From contig VRZD01000049.1 in NCBI GenBank assembly GCA_016743235.1, forward strand, positions 1-41,474: a stretch of 41,474 nucleotides of DNA. Reading direction: 5' to 3'. The position numbers were made by a program, and so were the translations under genes. Each line of letters starts with the position of its first letter. Position 1 is the first letter of the stretch. Shown piece after piece: positions 1 through 9,044 of the stretch. Under the pieces are notes generated by a model. The model was not told the origin of the DNA, ran no database searches, and saw nothing but the letters and a program-made list of their open reading frames with translations. Source of the DNA: Pantanalinema sp. GBBB05. Lineage in GTDB: Bacteria; Cyanobacteriota; Cyanobacteriia; Leptolyngbyales; Leptolyngbyaceae.

Positions 1-2
1 AA

Positions 3-671
3 TCAACTGTCATCCCACCCCAGCAAGCCTCCGCAGGTGCAGACAACTCCCCTGCCCCAGCCACCGGAGCATCCCTGTCCCCAGTTCCTTTCCTCGCGCC
101 ACCAGAACTGGAGGGGAAACCCCATTTTGCCGGAACGTCGATCGCGGTTAACTCCAAATTTCCGCTGGCTACCCGTGACGCGGGTCTGTTACTTACCAAT
201 CCCTTCCTACCCCGACTGTTAGAAACCACAGGAATTAAACATCCTCAGCATCCGACCATTCCCGAGGCACAACTTCCCCGTGCTGCCGCCCTATTACATT
301 ACCTTGTCACTGGAAATGACACACTGTTTGAACATGAACTCACCTTGATCAAAGTGCTATTAGGACTCACTCCCAATCACTCACTATTAGTGGCAGAGGG
401 ACTGCTCCAACCCGACGATAAAACCGAAACAGCAGCTTTGCTCCAAGCATTGATCGACTATTGGGGTGCCTTAAAAACCACCTCGATCGATGGACTGAGA
501 TCATCCTTTCTGCACCGATCGGGACTGTTGCGTGAGCGTGAAAACGGTTGGTGGGTGCAGGTTGAATCTAAACCCTACGATATGCTGCTGAATCAATTGC
601 CCTGGAGTATTAGTGTGGTCAAACTACCATGGATGCAACGCCCGATTTACTCAGAATGGCAAACCCCCTAG
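3..671 (+). CDS. Contractile injection system tape-measure protein, C-terminal part (5'-truncated)
   Basis: The reading frame is open from the left window edge to the TAG ending at 671, so only the last ~222 codons are present. The visible end carries the hallmarks of the eCIS tape-measure/CIS_TMP family as I remember it: LLLTNPFLPRLLE, then a HYLVTGN segment, LIKVLLGL, TSIDGLRSSFLHRSG and the closing block WWVQVESKPYDMLLNQLPW followed by KLPWMQRPIY. Tape-measure proteins set sheath and tube length in contractile injection systems. The N-terminal part shown is Pro/Ala-rich and probably a linker. The next gene overlaps the stop, and an AAA+ ATPase followed by a DUF4157 protein is the usual eCIS order. 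The rest of the locus should lie to the left of this window. Family call is strong, function is by homology. Confidence 0.85.
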   Translation, partial: STVIPPQQASAGADNSPAPATGASLSPVPFLAPPELEGKPHFAGTSIAVNSKFPLATRDAGLLLTNPFLPRLLETTGIKHPQHPTIPEAQLPRAAALLHYLVTGNDTLFEHELTLIKVLLGLTPNHSLLVAEGLLQPDDKTETAALLQALIDYWGALKTTSIDGLRSSFLHRSGLLRERENGWWVQVESKPYDMLLNQLPWSISVVKLPWMQRPIYSEWQTP

Positions 672-2005
672 CGGCAAACGCCAGGGATTTGGATCGTGAA
701 CTGCATTGGTTTGCGGATGTGCTTAACCTGCGGCTCCAGCTCTATTTTGGCGTAGAAACGTCCTGTTCCTCGATCGCCGATCTGCCACCACCGGATCTCA
801 GCCGGAGCGTGTCTAGCTATGCTCAATTTCTTCAGCAACACCACCTTTCAACTGAAGAACGGTTAATCCTATTGCTGGCTTTAATTCCTCATATCCGCCC
901 CCAACTGCTGGATGTCCTCTGGGGTAAAAATGAATCGATTGATCGTGGCTTTACCGAATTCGGCGGGCTGCACGGAGCCACCCACAGCGGCTTCATACCA
1001 ACGGGAGAAACAGCCGCATTCTTAGTAGCAGGAGACAGTCTAGTCGATCGCTTCGCTTTGACTCAGTTGTTTGAAGGTGATCGGACCTTTGCCCGTCAGG
1101 ATGTCCTTAGCCTTGCCCCTGTGGCTCCCGGCGAACCGATACTGAGTGGAGCACTACTTCTTTCGCAGGAATATCGCGATCGCTTCACTACAGGCATTGA
1201 GCATAAACCCAACTTCAACAGTAATTTTCCGGCTCGCCGCATCGAAACCCAACTTGATTGGAATGCCCTGGTGCTGCCCGCTGCTGTTCTGGAACAACTT
1301 GAAGAAATCAAACACTGGATTTACTACGGACGGGAACTGCTTCAGGATTGGGATATGGCAGCCAAGTTACGTCCTGGATTTACTAGCTTGTTTTATGGTG
1401 CACCGGGAACCGGAAAAACCTTTTCTGCTTGTCTACTGGGCAAGCACTGCGGTTGTGATGTGTATCGGGTAGATTTAAGTCTAGTTGTCTCCAAATATAT
1501 TGGAGAAACCGAAAAAAATCTGGCGAAAATCTTTGATCTAGCCGAACACAAAAACTGGATTCTCCTATTTGACGAAGCAGATGCGCTATTTGGCAAACGC
1601 ACTAAAGTCGATGACTCTCACGATCGCTACGCTAACCAGGAAATTAGCTTTTTGCTCCAACGCATTGAAGACTTCAACGGCGTAGTCATTCTTTCTTCCA
1701 ACTTGAAAACCAATATCGATGATGCATTTCTCCGACGCTTCCAATCCGTCATTGCCTTTCCCATGCCTAAAGCTGCCGAACGACTCCGGATCTGGAAACA
1801 TGCCTTCTCTGCCAAAGCTATCCTCGACGATCGCATTAACCTTAACCGCATCGCCGAAACTTATGAGTTATCCGGTGGCACAATCATGAATGCGGTCCGC
1901 TACTCATCCTTAAAAGCATTGAGCCGACGCAGTCAAACCATCCTGCTAGAAGATCTCGAAGAAGGCATTCGCCGCGAATTTCTTAAAGAAGGACGCACTC
2001 TATAA
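656..2005 (+). CDS. AAA+ ATPase of the eCIS locus (Afp15-like)
   Basis: Numbered from the ATG at 656, it is a 449-residue protein with an unrecognised N-terminal half and one AAA+ module. Walker A is GAPGTGKT (248-255), Walker B is ILLFDEADALFG (302-313), the sensor-1 region is SSNLKTN (about 347-353) and an FLRRF arginine-finger segment follows (about 358-362). Such ATPases accompany contractile injection systems and are thought to act in sheath assembly or recycling or in cargo loading; they are not ClpV. An upstream in-frame ATG at 629 would add nine residues but overlaps the tape-measure gene by 43 nt; the 656 start reduces this to 16 nt. Neither has a convincing ribosome-binding site. 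The overlap indicates co-translation with the tape-measure gene, and the DUF4157 gene follows 25 nt downstream. Confidence 0.9.
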   Translation: MANPLAANARDLDRELHWFADVLNLRLQLYFGVETSCSSIADLPPPDLSRSVSSYAQFLQQHHLSTEERLILLLALIPHIRPQLLDVLWGKNESIDRGFTEFGGLHGATHSGFIPTGETAAFLVAGDSLVDRFALTQLFEGDRTFARQDVLSLAPVAPGEPILSGALLLSQEYRDRFTTGIEHKPNFNSNFPARRIETQLDWNALVLPAAVLEQLEEIKHWIYYGRELLQDWDMAAKLRPGFTSLFYGAPGTGKTFSACLLGKHCGCDVYRVDLSLVVSKYIGETEKNLAKIFDLAEHKNWILLFDEADALFGKRTKVDDSHDRYANQEISFLLQRIEDFNGVVILSSNLKTNIDDAFLRRFQSVIAFPMPKAAERLRIWKHAFSAKAILDDRINLNRIAETYELSGGTIMNAVRYSSLKALSRRSQTILLEDLEEGIRREFLKEGRTL

Positions 2006-2030
2006 ACCTCTATCCCCTGCTAGAGCGATT

Positions 2031-5000
2031 GTGGATACCATTCAAACGAAAACCGTTAACCGTCCTGCTCCCGTCATCCAAGCGGCAGCATCCCCTCTAG
2101 TGGTGCAGCGCCAAGCAGTAACGGCAACAGTGCCCATGCAAGTACAGACTGCCCCTAAGGTATCCTCTCCTCGTGATCCAGCCGAGCAGGAAGCAGAGGC
2201 GACGGCTAAGAAAATCATGCGGATGTCGATTCCCGATGGAGCGATCGCGCAGGTAAAAACTGAATCAGGTAATGTCTTCCGCCAAGTGAAGCCAGAGGAA
2301 AAAGAGAAAAAGATTCAGCGACAACTGCAATCCCCCTACATTACCCGCTTTGCTAATTCAGGCGTATTTACCCAGCGTGACCACATCCTTCGTAAAGCTG
2401 AAGGGCAACCCAATGTGGCTTCCAGTGTTGCTGCTGATCTCCAGAACAGCATGGCAACTGGGTCCCCGCTGCCACTCAGTGTTCGTCGCTTCATGGAACC
2501 CCGCTTCCGGGCAGACTTCAGCCCTGTCAAAGTTCATACGGGAGAGCGATCGGCAAAACTCAATCGCCAACTCAATGCCCAGGCATTCGCGATAGGTAAC
2601 CATATCTTCTTTGGTAAGGATAAATTTAAGCCTGATACGCCGGATGGCAAGGAACTGATCGCCCACGAAATCACCCACACGGTTCAGCAGGGTGCAATCA
2701 GCCAATCTGGTGCAGCCATTCAGCGCCGCGAAGACATCAGCATTACCCAACAATCTCCACCTCAAGTGCAACGGCTGGGCATCAGTGATGCCCTCGATTA
2801 CTTTGCGGATAAAGCAAACATTATCCCTGGCTTTCGGATGTTCACGATCATCCTGGGAGTTAACCCAATTAACATGAGTCGGGTAGAACGCAGTGCTGCC
2901 AACATTCTGCGGGCAGTGATTGAATTCATCCCCGGTGGTGGTTTGATTGTACAAGCTCTGGATAATTACGGTGTGTTCGATCGCGTAGGCAACTGGGTCG
3001 AGCAGCAGATCCGCTCCCTGGGGATGACGGGCAGCGTGATTCGTGAGGCGATCAATCAATTTTTAGATTCTCTGGGCTGGTCAGATATCTTTGACCTGGG
3101 CGGTGTTTGGAACCGGGCAAAGCGAATCTTCACTGACCCAATCGATCGCATCATTAATTTTGGCAAGGGTCTGGTAACTGGCATTATTCAGTTCATTAAA
3201 GATGCCATTCTGCGTCCCTTAGCCCGCTTGGCAGAAGGCACACGTGGGTATGACTTATTAAAAGCTGTGTTGGGATTTGATCCCATTACTGGTGATCCCG
3301 TCCCCCGCAATGCCGACACCCTGATTGGTGGCTTCATGAAGCTAATCGGTCAAGAAGAGGTCTGGAACAACCTCAAACGAGCTAATGCTGTCGCGCGTGC
3401 CTGGACATGGTTCCAGGGGGCATTGAGTGGTTTATTAGGCTTTGTGCGGCAAATTCCCAGCTTGTTTATCCAAGCAGTGCGATCGCTAGAAATCACAGAT
3501 ATTGTCTTACTACCACGTGCCTTTGCCCGAGTTGGTAGCGTCTTTGCAGGTTTTCTCGGACAATTCTTCTCCTGGGCTGGTCAGCAGGTGATGAGTCTGC
3601 TGCAAATTATCTTCGAGGTGGTGGCTCCCGGAGCCATGCCATATATTCGCCGAGCGGCGGGAGCGTTTCGCAGTATTATCCAAAATCCGATTGGTTTTGT
3701 TGGTAACCTGGTACGAGCTGGGATTCTCGGATTTCGCCAGTTTGCGACTAATTTCCTGACCCATTTGCGGGCTTCATTGATCGGTTGGTTAACTGGAGCC
3801 ATGAGTGGCGCTAATCTCTATATCCCCCAAGCCTTCACCCTGCGGGAAATCATTAAATTTGTCCTGAGTGTCTTAGGGTTAACCTGGCAAAATCTTCGCC
3901 AGAAGTTGGTACGGGTAGTTGGTGAAACGGGTGTGCGAGCATTGGAAACGGGATTTGATCTGGTCATGACCCTGGTGACTCAGGGACCAGCCGCTGCTTG
4001 GGAGAAAATTCAGGAAAGCCTCTCCAACTTACGGGAGATGGTTATGGAACAGATCATGACGTTTGTTCGCGATCGCATTGTCCAAGCAGCCATCACTCGT
4101 TTAATCACTAGCCTCAACCCGGCGGGAGCCTTTATCCAGGCAATTATTGCGACCTACAACACGATTATGTTCTTTGTTGAACGGTTACGGCAAATTGCTC
4201 AGGTGGCAATGTCATTTATTGATTCAATTTCCGCGATCGCGAGTGGTAGTCTTGCCGCCGCCGCCAACCGGGTTGAACAAACTATGGCTGGTTTACTCAC
4301 CTTAGTGATCAGCTTCCTGGCTCGGATTGCGGGGCTGGGTCGGGTCAGCGATGCTGTGACCAATATCATCAACCGAGTTCGTGCCCCGATCGATCGCGCC
4401 CTCGATCGAGTCATCGATTGGATTGTCGCCCAAGCTCGCCGCCTCGGACGCTTTATTGCCCAAGCAGGCGTTCCCCAAGACCCCAACGAGCGTCTGAGAT
4501 TGGCAGCTCAAGCCGCAATAACTGCCGCTCGTCGGTTAAGTGGACGGGTCACTCAAGCACTGCTTACTCCCCTGTTAGGCGGTATTCGGGTACGCTATGG
4601 CTTACAAAGCATTGAACCTTATCAACAGGGAGGAACATGGTGGGTACGCGCTACTATTAACCCAACAGTGACCCAAAATTTAGGAGTATCTTCTACTGGA
4701 GCAGAAACTGCGGGTTCACCATCACGACCAATCAGTGAAGAGGAACACCGTCGTCAGCAGCAAGCAATTGAGAGGACTCGCAGTGTTTTAAGACAATTAC
4801 TACAATCTCATCCCTCTCGAACAACTCTTCAGTCAAGGATCAATGCTCTACGCACAGAGCATCGTTGGAGTACGCTTGAGCTACAGCAAGTAGGAGAGCA
4901 TTTCACAATCCGTGGAGGATTTAGTCCTCTAATTGAAGTTCTTGAAGTTGATAACCAGATTTGGATTGTTCGTGATACAAATCTAGTTGTTCCTAGTGCT

Positions 5001-5543
5001 GCTCGCAATAGTTGGCAGAGCTATGAGAATTGGGTTCGAGACAACGTTATACGTGGTAGCGCGTCAAGACCAGGGATGTTACAACAAGCAGCAGTCCGTA
5101 CTGGAACAGCTACAACACAGGTCATACCACCAAGACCCAGTGGACGGACAACTTTACCGCCTGCATTACCGACTGGAACTAGTGATTATTATCGAGAACC
5201 TGTTTTACAAGATCGGACGCGTCCTGATGCAGTTATTCTTTCTCCTCCAGAAGTTAGTTATATCGAAATTACTCTAAAAGCTGACTGGGCAATGCTTGAT
5301 CTACAACAAGTATCATCTGCTCGGGAACGCGATCGCATTAATTCACAACGAGTTCACAAGATTAGCCAAATACCTGGACATATCTTTACCCTATTGCAAC
5401 AATATCCTTCCGTATCTTCATTCAGGGTGACTATTATTAGTGATGCAGCTCCAACTGCATCAACCAGAGCCATTCTACATCGCTGGTTATCTTTAAGCCT
5501 GTTTCAAAGCCGAAACATCAATGTTATTTGGATGATAGTTTAA
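2031..5543 (+). CDS. DUF4157-domain protein, probable eCIS cargo or effector
   Basis: The 1170-residue protein starts at a GTG 25 nt after the ATPase gene. The N-terminal ~145 residues are low-complexity and Gln/Val-rich with a basic/acidic stretch. A DUF4157 domain follows (about 146-222), containing the zinc-protease-like HEITH motif at 212-216. Residues ~240-860 form a very long run of amphipathic and hydrophobic helices with repeated FV/LxxLIxFI-like segments. A YGLQSIEPYQQGGTWWVRATINP segment, which I associate with DUF4157 proteins, precedes a distinct C-terminal region (about 890-1170). That end contains RPDAVI (1064-1069) and YIEITLK (1077-1083), which could be the core of a PD-(D/E)XK-like nuclease fold, but this is speculative. 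DUF4157 proteins are known eCIS-linked cargo candidates. The C-terminus may be frameshifted (see 5544-5680). Confidence 0.85.
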   Translation: MDTIQTKTVNRPAPVIQAAASPLVVQRQAVTATVPMQVQTAPKVSSPRDPAEQEAEATAKKIMRMSIPDGAIAQVKTESGNVFRQVKPEEKEKKIQRQLQSPYITRFANSGVFTQRDHILRKAEGQPNVASSVAADLQNSMATGSPLPLSVRRFMEPRFRADFSPVKVHTGERSAKLNRQLNAQAFAIGNHIFFGKDKFKPDTPDGKELIAHEITHTVQQGAISQSGAAIQRREDISITQQSPPQVQRLGISDALDYFADKANIIPGFRMFTIILGVNPINMSRVERSAANILRAVIEFIPGGGLIVQALDNYGVFDRVGNWVEQQIRSLGMTGSVIREAINQFLDSLGWSDIFDLGGVWNRAKRIFTDPIDRIINFGKGLVTGIIQFIKDAILRPLARLAEGTRGYDLLKAVLGFDPITGDPVPRNADTLIGGFMKLIGQEEVWNNLKRANAVARAWTWFQGALSGLLGFVRQIPSLFIQAVRSLEITDIVLLPRAFARVGSVFAGFLGQFFSWAGQQVMSLLQIIFEVVAPGAMPYIRRAAGAFRSIIQNPIGFVGNLVRAGILGFRQFATNFLTHLRASLIGWLTGAMSGANLYIPQAFTLREIIKFVLSVLGLTWQNLRQKLVRVVGETGVRALETGFDLVMTLVTQGPAAAWEKIQESLSNLREMVMEQIMTFVRDRIVQAAITRLITSLNPAGAFIQAIIATYNTIMFFVERLRQIAQVAMSFIDSISAIASGSLAAAANRVEQTMAGLLTLVISFLARIAGLGRVSDAVTNIINRVRAPIDRALDRVIDWIVAQARRLGRFIAQAGVPQDPNERLRLAAQAAITAARRLSGRVTQALLTPLLGGIRVRYGLQSIEPYQQGGTWWVRATINPTVTQNLGVSSTGAETAGSPSRPISEEEHRRQQQAIERTRSVLRQLLQSHPSRTTLQSRINALRTEHRWSTLELQQVGEHFTIRGGFSPLIEVLEVDNQIWIVRDTNLVVPSAARNSWQSYENWVRDNVIRGSASRPGMLQQAAVRTGTATTQVIPPRPSGRTTLPPALPTGTSDYYREPVLQDRTRPDAVILSPPEVSYIEITLKADWAMLDLQQVSSARERDRINSQRVHKISQIPGHIFTLLQQYPSVSSFRVTIISDAAPTASTRAILHRWLSLSLFQSRNINVIWMIV

Positions 5544-5680
5544 CAATCTGGGAAACTGATAGTACTTCAATTGTTTCTGCTGATAGTACTTCAATTGTTT
5601 CTGCTAGTTCATCTCTACAAGTTTCTGAAAATCAGGAATTTAGCGATCGCATCAAAGTTTTTGAGAATGTCACTAGTTAG
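5544..5680 (+). pseudogene. Possible out-of-frame continuation of the DUF4157 C-terminus
   Basis: The reading frame two bases ahead of the DUF4157 frame is open across its stop and runs to a TAG at 5678-5680. It reads DDSLTIWETDSTSIVSA, then a repeat of the same eight residues, then SSSLQVSENQEFSDRI. It contains a perfect 24-bp duplication (length divisible by three) that keeps this frame open. There is no start codon or ribosome site of its own. Either the annotated end INVIWMIV is real and this is chance, or a small indel near 5525-5543 has cut off a ~45-residue tail. Low confidence. Confidence 0.3.
5557..5604. repeat. Perfect 24-bp tandem duplication
   Basis: TGATAGTACTTCAATTGTTT plus CTGC occurs twice back to back (5557-5580 and 5581-5604) without a mismatch. 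It lies just after the stop of the DUF4157 gene and its unit length is a multiple of three. Confidence 0.95.
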
Positions 5681-5790
5681 CCTGCTTCACGAATGATCAC
5701 AACCTGTTTATTGGAGATAGTAAATTTTATTTCTAAACTGGGAATTATGAGGTTGGTAATTGCTCATCACCAACCCAGAGGAGAGTCGAA

Positions 5791-7638
5791 ATGCTGAAAA
5801 CGAATTACGACTTTGACCAGGCTATTCTTCCTACAGGGGCTGCACTAAAGGCAAATATCCTGCTGCGGTTTCGGGCGGACATTCCTGAATCTCCCCGCCG
5901 CAATCTCAATCTGTCACTCGTGATCGATCGCTCCGGTTCTATGGCAGGTGCGCCACTGCATCATGCACTCAAAGCAGCTGAGTCTGTAGTGGATCAACTG
6001 GAGCCAGAGGACACGCTTTCAGTTGTAGTTTATGACGATGCCGTCGATACTCCAGTCTCACCCCAACCTGTAACGGATAAAGCAACGCTGAAAGCCGCGA
6101 TCGGGCGGGTTCGTGCTGGTGGCATTACCAACTTATCAGGGGGCTGGCTGAAAGGCTGTGATTATGTCAAGGCACACCTTGATCCCCAGAAAATCAATCG
6201 AGTGTTACTGCTGACTGATGGTCATGCCAATATGGGGATTCAAGACCCCCGTGTTCTAACCAGTACCGCCGGGCAAAAAGCCGAGGAAGGGGTTGTCACA
6301 ACGACTCTAGGGTTTGCCCAAGGGTTTAATGAAGATCTGCTAATTGGCATGGCAAGGGCAGCGAATGGTAACTTCTACTTCATCCAAAGTATCGATGAAG
6401 CCACAGAAGTTTTTAGTATTGAGCTAGATAGCTTGCGGGCAGTTGTGGGTCAAAACCTGGTTGTCACGCTGGAATTAGCCAATGGAGTTAGTCTGATTGA
6501 TATCCTCAGTTTGGCCCAGGTTAGTCAGAATGATGCTGGCGCAACTGTGATCACGCTAGGAGAGCTATACGAAGGTGAGGATAAATTACTGGGGTTAAGC
6601 TTAGACTTACCAGCTGCTCCAGTAGGTGAGTTACCCGTCCTGAAGCTGCACTATAGTGCTGATGTGGTGCAGGATCAAGTGATTCGATCGGTATCCGGTA
6701 CCGCCGAAGTGGTAGCTCAAGTTGGCACGATCGAGGCAGCCGCCAGTGCAGCTTCAAGTCATATTCTGTTTGAGTTGAGCCACCTGACGATCGCTAAGGC
6801 AAAAGAAACAGCCCTTGATCTAGCAGAACAGGGCAACCATCAAGAGGCAGAGCAGCGTCTCCGAGCCTTGATTCAAGAGTTACAAGCAAAAGGCTTAAAC
6901 GAAAACTTTGAAATTGCTGAGGAAATTGATCAGCTTGAGTATTTCGCTAGCCGCATTGCTCAGGGAGCGTTAGGCAATGCTGGTCGCAAAGAACTGCGAG
7001 ATCAGAGTTACCAAACCTTAAACCGGAATCGCAGTGATCTTACAGGTCGCGGTGTCACGGCAGGGGATGAAGTATACGCCATGCCAACGGTCAGCGACGT
7101 TGGCTCAGGGGTAGAACTGTCCTGTGTGCGAGAAGGCGGTAAACTACGGGTCAAAGTGATGTCTGAAGGCTATGATCCGGCAAAAAATGTGCAGTTTCCC
7201 CGCGCGATTCGGGCAGAGGGAGCACGTTATGTCGTTGAAGGGTTAGAACTCTCTAGCGATGGTAGCTTCTACCGCGTACAAGGCAGCATCACCCGACTCG
7301 CTAAACCAGGTGAACCCGACATTTTCGTTGCCGCTCGATCGTCCCGACCCAGAAGCAGCGGTAAAGCGTCTACTGGTCCCGCCAGCGCCGCTGATCTCCC
7401 CACAACTGACACAGTGGGAGATGGCATCTTAGTGCAGTGTGTTAAGGATGGTAGTAAACTCCGGGCACGTGTGGTCTCTGATGCCTATGAGCCAGACTGG
7501 AATATGCGCTTCCCGCGATCGGTACGGGAGGAGGGTATGTTGTATGTGGTGGATGAAGTCAAAACGGCACCCGATGGCAAGTCCTATATTGCCTGTGGTG
7601 AAATTAAGCGCTTTGTGCAACCGACGGTGACGACTTGA
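5791..7638 (+). CDS. von Willebrand factor A (VWA) domain protein with duplicated C-terminal module
   Basis: A 615-residue protein preceded by a good ribosome site (GAGGAG at 5779). The VWA fold spans about 38-220 with a complete MIDAS: DRSGS at 46-50, Thr113 in GITN and Asp143 in LLTDG. A beta-rich segment and helical region follow. The C-terminus holds two copies of a ~65-residue module, about 438-502 and 543-610. Both have the pattern CV-x-G-KLR-x-V-x-S-x-Y-P-x-FPR-R-EG-x-YVV, then SDG or PDG with a closing G-I-R element. There is no signal peptide, so it is probably cytoplasmic. VWA proteins usually bind partners through the metal site; here the partner is unknown. It sits alone between the eCIS end and minus-strand genes, and a link to the injection system is only positional. 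Confidence 0.85.
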   Translation: MLKTNYDFDQAILPTGAALKANILLRFRADIPESPRRNLNLSLVIDRSGSMAGAPLHHALKAAESVVDQLEPEDTLSVVVYDDAVDTPVSPQPVTDKATLKAAIGRVRAGGITNLSGGWLKGCDYVKAHLDPQKINRVLLLTDGHANMGIQDPRVLTSTAGQKAEEGVVTTTLGFAQGFNEDLLIGMARAANGNFYFIQSIDEATEVFSIELDSLRAVVGQNLVVTLELANGVSLIDILSLAQVSQNDAGATVITLGELYEGEDKLLGLSLDLPAAPVGELPVLKLHYSADVVQDQVIRSVSGTAEVVAQVGTIEAAASAASSHILFELSHLTIAKAKETALDLAEQGNHQEAEQRLRALIQELQAKGLNENFEIAEEIDQLEYFASRIAQGALGNAGRKELRDQSYQTLNRNRSDLTGRGVTAGDEVYAMPTVSDVGSGVELSCVREGGKLRVKVMSEGYDPAKNVQFPRAIRAEGARYVVEGLELSSDGSFYRVQGSITRLAKPGEPDIFVAARSSRPRSSGKASTGPASAADLPTTDTVGDGILVQCVKDGSKLRARVVSDAYEPDWNMRFPRSVREEGMLYVVDEVKTAPDGKSYIACGEIKRFVQPTVTT

Positions 7639-7659
7639 TGCGAGCCTGAGTCAGCTGCT

Positions 7660-8361
7660 CTATGCCTCAATCAAGGGATGATAGTCGTCTGGGTTGTCAA
7701 ATCCGGCAATCCAGGCGGCAGCTTGACGGCAACTCCGCATATAAGGGGGAACTCGTAGAACATGGGTATGCCCAGTGGATGGACAGATGACTTTCAAAAT
7801 CATTAAAGGTTCGTCATCATCAAAACTGACACAAACTAGTTGGCGCTCGCCTCCCGCATCCCGATCGCGATCGCGCACCAATCCACCGACTTGCTGTAAA
7901 AAGGTTTCATATCCCAGCCGCTCAATCAATATCCGTCGGAGTTCGACATTTTCGGTATTAAGAATGTCCTGCCCTGTCATGGGCTGGGATGCAAAGGCGA
8001 TGCGATCGCTGACCTGCACCCCCCGCCAGCGCAAGACAAAGCCATGTCCGGCTGGGAGCTGAGTAATGCCGCTACCGGCTAGCTCAATCCAATGGGTGAC
8101 ATGAAGTCCGGAGGGCAGGCTAGTGAGATTGACACAATCACTGATATCCAGGCTTTCACAGGTAAGATTGTCAGGTAACTGATAGAGATCTGCTACACCA
8201 TGCAAATCTAGATGCCCCAACACCCGCATGCCATCCCAAGCCCGATGGGTACGAATCAGTTGGCGAGCGCGATCGACAGAAACAGGCTCATGGTGATTGG
8301 CAGTTAAATGCGACTTAGCGACCTTGCGGGGCACACGCCCATTTGACATCATGTTCAGCAT
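7660..8361 (-). CDS. Conserved hypothetical protein, DUF6745-like
   Basis: A 233-residue soluble protein. The N-terminal half has a leucine-rich, beta-strand-like ladder (HLDLHG, YQLPDNLTCESLDISDC, LTSLPSGLHV, ITQLPAG) resembling a short LRR-type solenoid. The C-terminal part ends with VLRVPPYMRSCRQAAAWIAGFDNPDDYHP, which I associate with the DUF6745 family of unknown function. Its start codon overlaps the stop of the upstream gene by one base (TAATG on the minus strand), so the two are translationally coupled. No catalytic motif is visible. The assignment to DUF6745 is from memory of the C-terminal block and is moderate. Confidence 0.6.
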   Translation of the reverse strand: MLNMMSNGRVPRKVAKSHLTANHHEPVSVDRARQLIRTHRAWDGMRVLGHLDLHGVADLYQLPDNLTCESLDISDCVNLTSLPSGLHVTHWIELAGSGITQLPAGHGFVLRWRGVQVSDRIAFASQPMTGQDILNTENVELRRILIERLGYETFLQQVGGLVRDRDRDAGGERQLVCVSFDDDEPLMILKVICPSTGHTHVLRVPPYMRSCRQAAAWIAGFDNPDDYHPLIEA

Positions 8362-8699
8362 TAGTCCATCACCTCAACATAAGCATCTGGACGATATTCC
8401 CGTTGCCGCCAAACGCGATAGATTCCCTGGGGTAATTCAATTGCTTGATGCTCTTCATGGACTAATGTTGCACTAACAGCCCGCACGTCCAGAAATAAGT
8501 CACTTCCTCGCGCCCACAATTGTCCAGCCTGAGGCTGCTGAAGGCGATGGCTATGTCCTGTGAGTTCTCCATACGCTAGAGTCACCCCCTCCCGTGGTTG
8601 AGCCCCGATCGGTAAGCTAGCAATCCGGGTAATTAAAACATCACCATGTCTGTAAAGATCGCCAATCTGGTTAGTCGGATGGTTGCGATTATTGAACAT
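8361..8699 (-). CDS. Conserved hypothetical protein with HGDVL / GHSHR / HEEH motifs
   Basis: A 112-residue protein with evenly spread short motifs: RHGDVLITRI, GELTGHSHRL, LFLDV, ATLVHEEHQAI and YRVWRQREY. The conserved His residues in GHSH and HEEH could form a small metal or nucleotide site, but I do not know a function. I have the impression that small proteins with these motifs occur beside DUF6745-like genes in other bacteria, which agrees with the one-base overlap with the next gene here. A weak ribosome site (GAGAGAA) precedes the ATG. It is the first gene of the two-gene operon. Confidence 0.6.
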   Translation of the reverse strand: MFNNRNHPTNQIGDLYRHGDVLITRIASLPIGAQPREGVTLAYGELTGHSHRLQQPQAGQLWARGSDLFLDVRAVSATLVHEEHQAIELPQGIYRVWRQREYRPDAYVEVMD

Positions 8700-9044
8700 C
8701 TCTGGATTCTCTCAATGTGTGAAGCCGTAGGGCGTTTAGGGTGCCAGTTGATGCAATCCGATTGTTTTCAAGATTTAGCTTGACAAATCACCTTGGGTAA
8801 ATTCTATTTAAGACAAGACAACTATTGATCAAATTTCATCCCTTCAATCAGGCGAGAAGTCAAACAGTGATAGTACAATTATACCAAATCTGATACCCAA
8901 ACAGACACTGGGGCACACTTAAACTGATGTTATTGAATCATGGGGACTTGCTTACATTTTTCCCTTGCATCCTGGGATTCTAACCCACGCCTCAACCGAT
9001 CTGAAATTCAGGACTTTAAAGGACTTGGCAAAAAAGTCTGAAGC
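8700..9044. other. Intergenic region without a recognisable gene
   Basis: This separates the start of the HGDVL operon from the end of the kaiB-like gene, both on the minus strand. It is AT-rich with stop codons in all frames and should contain the promoter of the HGDVL/DUF6745-like pair near its left end. I see no RNA gene or strong hairpin. Confidence 0.5.

Noticed and set aside
2358..3059. Long minus-strand open frame (233 codons) inside the DUF4157 gene
   Set aside because: It is antisense to a gene with a clear domain, has no recognisable motif and no ribosome site, so it is a shadow of the real gene.
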